Shown in pieces: positions 5,667-8,084 of a stretch of 8,084 nucleotides of DNA; position 1 is the stretch's first letter, and every line of letters starts with the position of its first letter. This DNA is from a bacterium (GTDB lineage Bacteria; CG2-30-53-67; CG2-30-70-394). The notes under the pieces are model-generated. The model saw nothing but the letters and a program-made list of their open reading frames with translations. It was not told the origin of the DNA and ran no database searches. The position numbers and the translations under genes were made by a program. The DNA is taken from NCBI GenBank assembly GCA_024278555.1, contig JAJRSX010000031.1, positions 1 to 8,084 of the forward strand, in the 5' to 3' direction.

Positions 5667-5810
5667 AGGCAAGACCGCTTCATCCCCCATGAGACGCCGG
5701 GCTCGAACCGTAGGGGAAGGGCCGCCCATGCCGGTCGGATTCCTCGATCTTCCAAATTCTTCAGGCCCCCTGCCCCCTGCGCGGAGATCGGAGCCGACGA
5801 TCTAGGTTCT

Positions 5811-5852
5811 CCCCCCCCCGCCTACCCCACCTCCCCCCCCGCCCCGTAGACT
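5811..5852 (+). promoter_or_regulatory. C-tract leader and TAGACTC motif before selD
   Basis: C-runs of 9, 4, 8 and 4 (5811-5819, 5825-5828, 5833-5840, 5842-5845) are followed by TAGACT (5847-5852), 6 bases before the selD ATG. A very similar arrangement (C-run, GC block, ATAGACTC at 7779-7786) precedes tRNA-Arg, where TAGACT would be a plausible -10 box. If TAGACT is a -10 here too, the selD transcript would start at or next to the ATG and be nearly leaderless, which would fit the absence of a Shine-Dalgarno sequence. No convincing -35 is visible at either place. The minus strand has strong G-quadruplex potential. Confidence 0.35.
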
Positions 5853-5858
5853 CGTCCC

Positions 5859-6920
5859 ATGCGTTGGACGAGCAACAAGCGATTCCGCCTCACCCGCTAC
5901 AGCGACTGCGCCGGTTGAGCCTCCAAGGTCAGCCCGGCGGCGCTGGGTGAGATCTTGCCCCCCTTTCACGAGGCGGTGGGCGGTGACGTGATCGTCGGGC
6001 TCGACCATCCCGACGATGCCGGCGTGGTGCGCCTTTCCGACCAGCTCGCCCTCATCCAGACGGTCGACTTCTTCACCCCCATCGTCGACGACCCCTACGC
6101 CTACGGCCAGATCGCCGCGGCGAACGCCCTCTCCGACGTCTACGCCATGGGCGGCACGCCGATCAGCGCGGTGAATCTCCTCTGTCTGCCGGTGGGCCGG
6201 ATCGACCCGGAGGCGGTGGCGGGGATCCTCTCCGGCGGGCGTGACAAGGCGGCCGAGGCGGGCTGCCCGGTGATTGGCGGCCAGTCGGTGGAGGATCGGG
6301 AGCTGAAGTACGGCATGGCGGTCACCGGTCGCGTCCACCCGGAGCGGGTCCTCACCAAGGGGGGGGCGCGGCCCGGCGACGTGCTGGTGCTCACCAAGCC
6401 CCTCGGGGTCGGCCTGCTCACCTCCGGCTTCAAGGCGGGGCGCGGCAATAAGGCCCTGGTGGCGCGGGCGGTCGAGACCATGGCGACCCTGTCGGCGATC
6501 CCCGCCCGCCTCGCCCACGCCTTCCAGGCCCACGCCTGTACCGACATCACCGGCTTCGGCCTCCTCGGCCACGCCTCCGAGATGGTCCGCGGCAGCTCGG
6601 TCGGCTTCCGCATCGAGGCGCAGCAGGTGCCGCGCTTCGAAGAGGCCCTCGCCCGTCCCTATCGCAAGCTGCGCACCCGCGCCGACACCACCAACCGCGA
6701 CTACACCCGCGACGTGGCCACGGTGGACACGGCCGTAGACGAGCAGGTCGAGGCGCTCCTCTACGACCCGCAGACCTCGGGCGGGTTGCTCGTCGCCCTC
6801 CCCGAGCGGCGCGCCACCGGCTACCTCCAGGCGATCGCCGGCGAGGGCTACTCGCTGCCCTGCGCGGTGATCGGCACGGTGGAGACGGCCCTCGCCGGCC
6901 GGATTGTGGTGGAGGGCTAG
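5859..6920 (+). CDS. selD: Selenide, water dikinase (selenophosphate synthetase), selenoprotein with in-frame UGA (Sec20)
   Basis: Makes selenophosphate from selenide and ATP, the donor for tRNA(Sec) and 2-selenouridine. 353 residues counting the UGA as selenocysteine; E. coli SelD has 347. The start is the ATG at 5859: an in-frame TAG at 5847-5849 blocks earlier starts. The N-terminus FRLTRYSDCAG-U-ASKVSPAAL aligns with the E. coli catalytic segment, placing TGA (5916-5918) at the Cys17 position and K23 at the catalytic Lys20 position. Downstream: ATP/metal residues in DDAGVV (52-53), TVDFFTPIVDDPY (D70), AAANALSDVYAMGG (N89, D93), TKPLGVGLLTSG, TDITGFGLLGH and DPQTSGGLL. The usual GGHS/T motif reads GGQS (Q142). 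Annotators that stop at UGA would start the gene too late, at TTG 5955. It stands alone here, with no selA or selB nearby; Sec decoding must be encoded elsewhere. Confidence 0.95.
5916..5951 (+). promoter_or_regulatory. Candidate bacterial SECIS element directly after the selD UGA
   Basis: After UGA, CUC (5921-5923) can pair with GAG (5949-5951) and CAGC (5930-5933) with GCUG (5942-5945), closing an 8-nt loop CCGGCGGC. A U (5929) at the base of the upper stem and GG in the loop (5936-5937, bases 21-22 counting U of UGA as 1) resemble the bulged U and apical GG recognised by SelB in E. coli fdhF. The lower part contains an asymmetric internal loop, so the fold is plausible but not proven. Confidence 0.6.
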
Positions 6921-6966
6921 CGTCGACGGGCGCCGCGATCCTCTTCGCACCCCGCTCCCACGCGAG

Positions 6967-7380
6967 TCAGGTCGGGCCAGGCGGCCACGGGGTGAAGCCG
7001 GCCAATGCGAAGTGGCGATCGAAGGTGAAAACCTGGGGGATCTTGTTGCGGGCCATCAGGATGAACGAGATACAGTCGGTGAAGCTCACCTGCTGGTCGG
7101 CGTACTTTTCAAAGAGCTCTACTGCCCGCACCTCGTCCTCATGGGTGGGGCGCAAGATGGCGAGTGTTTGGGAGGCGTAGGTGAGGCGTGCCCGCTCGGC
7201 GGCGAAGGCGTGGCTAACCCTACGGCCGAGGAGGGTAAATGCCTCATCGAGGACGAAGTTGCTGGTGAAGCAACGCTGGCGCCCGGTGCGCAGGCGCTCC
7301 CAACCCTGGAGCGCGGCCTCGTGGTCCGGGTCCCGGGCGATATGCCTCGCCAAAAACGGACCGGTGTCGACGAAGATCAC
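6967..7380 (-). CDS. vapC: VapC-type PIN-domain ribonuclease toxin
   Basis: 137 residues, typical for VapC, a Mg-dependent endoribonuclease that cuts specific tRNA or rRNA sites when released from its antitoxin. The PIN acidic quartet is visible: D5 (MIFVDTGPF), E46 (NFVLDEAF), D102 (VSFTDCISF) and D121 (VFTFDRHF), with the late hydrophobic block LAGF. The start is GTG at 7380, inside the stop of the upstream antitoxin gene (4-nt GTGA overlap), indicating translational coupling. It is convergent with selD, with a 46-bp gap and no clear terminator between them. Its target RNA cannot be read from sequence. Confidence 0.9.
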   Translation of the reverse strand: MIFVDTGPFLARHIARDPDHEAALQGWERLRTGRQRCFTSNFVLDEAFTLLGRRVSHAFAAERARLTYASQTLAILRPTHEDEVRAVELFEKYADQQVSFTDCISFILMARNKIPQVFTFDRHFALAGFTPWPPGPT

Positions 7381-7616
7381 CCCTTCTCACCGTAGAGGTA
7401 GTCGTCGTGACGGGCGGCGAGATCGGCCGGCGCCTCCCCCGTGTACACGGCGTGGTCGGCAAGGAGCGGGTCCTCCTTGCGGGTAGGCGGTGCCTCCGAG
7501 AGCACCTCCGTCAGGGCGATGCGGATGAGCTCCCCGAAGGAAAGCCCCATCTCCTGCGCCCGTTTCTGGGCAAGGCTCTTCAGGTCCGGCGGCAACATCA
7601 CCGTGGTTCTCTTCAT
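7377..7616 (-). CDS. vapB: Ribbon-helix-helix antitoxin of the VapBC pair
   Basis: 79 residues. The N-terminal half, MKRTTVMLPPDLKSLAQKRA, followed by QEMGLSFGELIRIALTEVL, has the beta strand (TTVMLP) and two helices of a ribbon-helix-helix DNA-binding domain. The acidic C-terminal half (KEDPLLADHAVYTGEAPADLAARHDDYLYGEKG) would wrap the toxin. RHH antitoxins of this kind repress their own operon and neutralise the PIN toxin. It starts at ATG 7616 with only a weak purine stretch upstream and is first in the two-gene operon. The upstream ATATATGGCGGCGCTATT region (7626-7645) is only a weak palindrome as an operator candidate. Confidence 0.85.
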   Translation of the reverse strand: MKRTTVMLPPDLKSLAQKRAQEMGLSFGELIRIALTEVLSEAPPTRKEDPLLADHAVYTGEAPADLAARHDDYLYGEKG

Positions 7617-7722
7617 GACGCCTACATAATAGCGCCGCCATATATTCCCTCAACCCATGGGGAGCACCCGGCTAGCGCAGCTCGAAACCCATCGCCAGCG
7701 AAGCTCTCCCCACAAGCTGTTC

Positions 7723-7747
7723 GCTGAGAGCTGAGAGTTAATAACTC
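7723..7747. repeat. GCTGAGA heptamer pair plus GAGTTA-A-TAACTC palindrome
   Basis: Two tandem heptamers (7723-7729 and 7730-7736) run into a perfect 13-bp palindrome GAGTTAATAACTC (7735-7747). The heptamer period is the same as in the GTAGAAA and GTAGACA arms. It lies between the vapBC upstream region and tRNA-Arg; the rest of 7617-7803 shows only the C-tract/TAGACTC leader described for the tRNA. Confidence 0.5.
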
Positions 7748-7778
7748 CCCATCCCCTAGCCCTCCCCCCCGCGGGTCG

Positions 7779-7786
7779 ATAGACTC
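7779..7786 (+). promoter_or_regulatory. Possible -10 element (ATAGACTC) of the tRNA-Arg gene
   Basis: TAGACT (7780-7785) matches TATAAT at four of six positions and would start transcription about 12 nt before the mature tRNA. The C-run and GC block upstream repeat the arrangement before selD. No recognisable -35. Confidence 0.35.
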
Positions 7787-7803
7787 CCGCCTCCGCCGGA
7801 CGT

Positions 7804-7880
7804 GCGCGAGTAGCTCAGCTGGATAGAGTACAGGCCTCCGAAGCCTGGGGTCGTGGGTTCGAATCCCGCCTCGCGCACCA
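7804..7880 (+). tRNA. tRNA-Arg (anticodon CCG), CCA encoded
   Basis: 77-nt cloverleaf. The acceptor stem GCGCGAG (7804-7810) pairs with CTCGCGC, followed by discriminator A and encoded CCA (7878-7880). The D-arm starts GCTCAGCTGGATAGAG. The anticodon stem CAGGC/GCCTG closes the loop CTCCGAA, so the anticodon is CCG and it reads CGG arginine codons. The T-arm is GTGGG-TTCGAAT-CCCGC with one G-U pair. All canonical features are present. Confidence 0.97.
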
Positions 7881-7914
7881 GCCGGCGGCCGTCGCCGGCC
7901 GCCCGTCACCGGGC
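7881..7914 (+). terminator. Two tandem GC-rich hairpins directly after tRNA-Arg (terminator or processing structure)
   Basis: GCCGGCG (7881-7887) pairs with CGCCGGC (7893-7899) around a 5-nt loop, and GCCCG (7901-7905) pairs with CGGGC (7910-7914) around TCAC. No T-run follows, so this is not a classic intrinsic terminator; a 3'-end processing role is equally possible. Confidence 0.4.
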
Positions 7915-7955
7915 AAGACCACGAAGAGGACCCGCGACGATAAGGGCGGCACTTT

Positions 7956-8014
7956 GGGGTCAGGCTTGCAAACTTGCAAGATTACGCAAAACGCTCTGAA
8001 ATCAGGCTCGCAAG
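7956..8014. repeat. REP-like segment with repeated TCAGGCTTGCAA motif
   Basis: GGGGTCAGGCTTGCAAACTTGCAAG (split as GGGGTCAGGC, TTGCAA, ACTTGCAAG; 7956-7980) contains the self-complementary CTTGCAAG, and TCAGGCT-GCAAG recurs at 8002-8014. From memory, sequences of the type GGGGTCAGG-CTTGCA-TTTTGCAAG occur at ends of REP-associated tyrosine transposase (IS200/IS605-like) elements. Here no transposase is present, so it may be a remnant or a solo REP downstream of the tRNA. Confidence 0.35.
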
Positions 8015-8065
8015 AAGACCACCAAGCCACGTTGACCTGGGCGGCGTCGTTGAAGGCGACATCCG

Positions 8066-8084
8066 CCACGGAATCCACAGAAGG
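8066..8084. repeat. Second copy of the CACGGAA 9-mer repeat, cut by the window edge
   Basis: CCACGGAATCCACAGAAGG matches the start of the array at 5403-5421 except near its end. The flank before it (GAAGGCGACATCCG) aligns with GAAGGCCATTTGAG before the 5403 copy, so the similarity includes about 15 bases of flank. Confidence 0.6.

Larger units (their letters stand above)
5166..5810. other. Non-coding divergent region between the cus operon and selD, filled with dispersed repeats
   Basis: I see no credible protein here; open frames are Pro/Arg-rich readings of repeats. It contains, left to right, an ACCACGGGGGACACGAGGA-like stretch (5173-5192), a CTCGCGCAGAGAGGCGGAGAAC stretch (near 5248-5270), a G-rich run (5272-5300), an orphan heptamer arm (5312-5334), a 42-45 bp direct repeat pair, a CACGGAA 9-mer array and a large palindromic element. 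A short hairpin AGATCG/CGATCT (5785-5790 and 5798-5803) lies before the selD leader. Confidence 0.6.

Noticed and set aside
5066-5755. 229-codon minus-strand open frame in the repeat region
   Set aside because: Translates the dispersed repeats (FRGFRGSNG-type and proline-rich stretches); such readings are familiar spurious proteins and cross the operator cluster.
5859-5954. selD as a pseudogene or starting at TTG 5955 because of TGA 5916
   Set aside because: The UGA falls exactly at the catalytic Cys/Sec position, flanking residues align with SelD, no other disruption exists in 353 codons, and a SECIS-like hairpin follows.
5802-6950. 382-codon minus-strand open frame opposite selD
   Set aside because: Antisense shadow of selD; no recognisable domain and a glycine-rich start from the C-tracts.
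7622-7909. Minus-strand ORF with GGIRTHDPRLRRPVLYPAELL
   Set aside because: This peptide is the antisense translation of a tRNA-Arg gene and its flank, a known annotation artefact.

Overview
The window looks like a chromosomal segment of a GC-rich Gram-negative bacterium. I lean towards the Desulfuromonadia/Geobacter-type lineages (former Deltaproteobacteria). The reasons are a sigma-54-type promoter, a CusB-type adaptor with duplicated heavy-metal-binding domains, a selenocysteine-containing SelD, and a 23S-rRNA-IVP-type four-helix-bundle gene among many short purine-rich dispersed repeats. No marker gene settles the taxonomy.

Left half, all on the minus strand: a tripartite Cu(I)/Ag(I) efflux operon in the order cusC (TolC-like outer-membrane channel, 5001-3694), cusB (periplasmic adaptor, 3606-1651), cusA (inner-membrane RND pump, from 1262, running off the left edge). 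The pump shows the A399/D405/E412 pattern of the monovalent-metal HME class. A near-consensus sigma-54 -24/-12 element (5045-5030) lies just upstream of cusC. About 90-140 bp further up is a cluster of TTGGAG-N4-CTCCAA-type palindromes, the right place for an NtrC-type activator. The operon is interrupted between cusB and cusA by a 108-codon four-helix-bundle (23S rRNA IVP/S23 family) gene. Long inverted repeats built of GTAGAAA-like heptamers plus a G5-6 run bracket it. The repeat supplies the cusB stop codon and separates cusA from any visible Shine-Dalgarno sequence. The layout resembles 23S rRNA intervening sequences, but it sits in an mRNA. A second, gene-less, more diverged inverted pair of repeats sits at the cusC-cusB junction.

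Middle (5046-5858): a non-coding divergent region. It holds the operator cluster, a G-rich G-quadruplex-like stretch, and several dispersed repeat families. These are an orphan heptamer-plus-G6 arm like those flanking the four-helix gene, 9-mer CACGGAA-type repeats, and a 182-bp palindromic element with AAGACGCAAAG-type ends. A paired C-tract leader lies directly before selD.

Right half: selD (5859-6920, plus strand) encodes selenophosphate synthetase with an in-frame UGA (selenocysteine) at the catalytic position, followed by a hairpin that fits a bacterial SECIS. Convergent to it is a VapBC toxin-antitoxin pair (minus strand, overlapping by 4 nt). Then come tRNA-Arg(CCG) with encoded CCA, two tandem GC hairpins, a REP-like segment, and a truncated copy of the 9-mer repeat at the right edge.

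The most unusual feature is the four-helix-bundle cassette with inverted heptamer arms inside the efflux operon, together with solo or gene-less relatives of its arms elsewhere in the same 8 kb.
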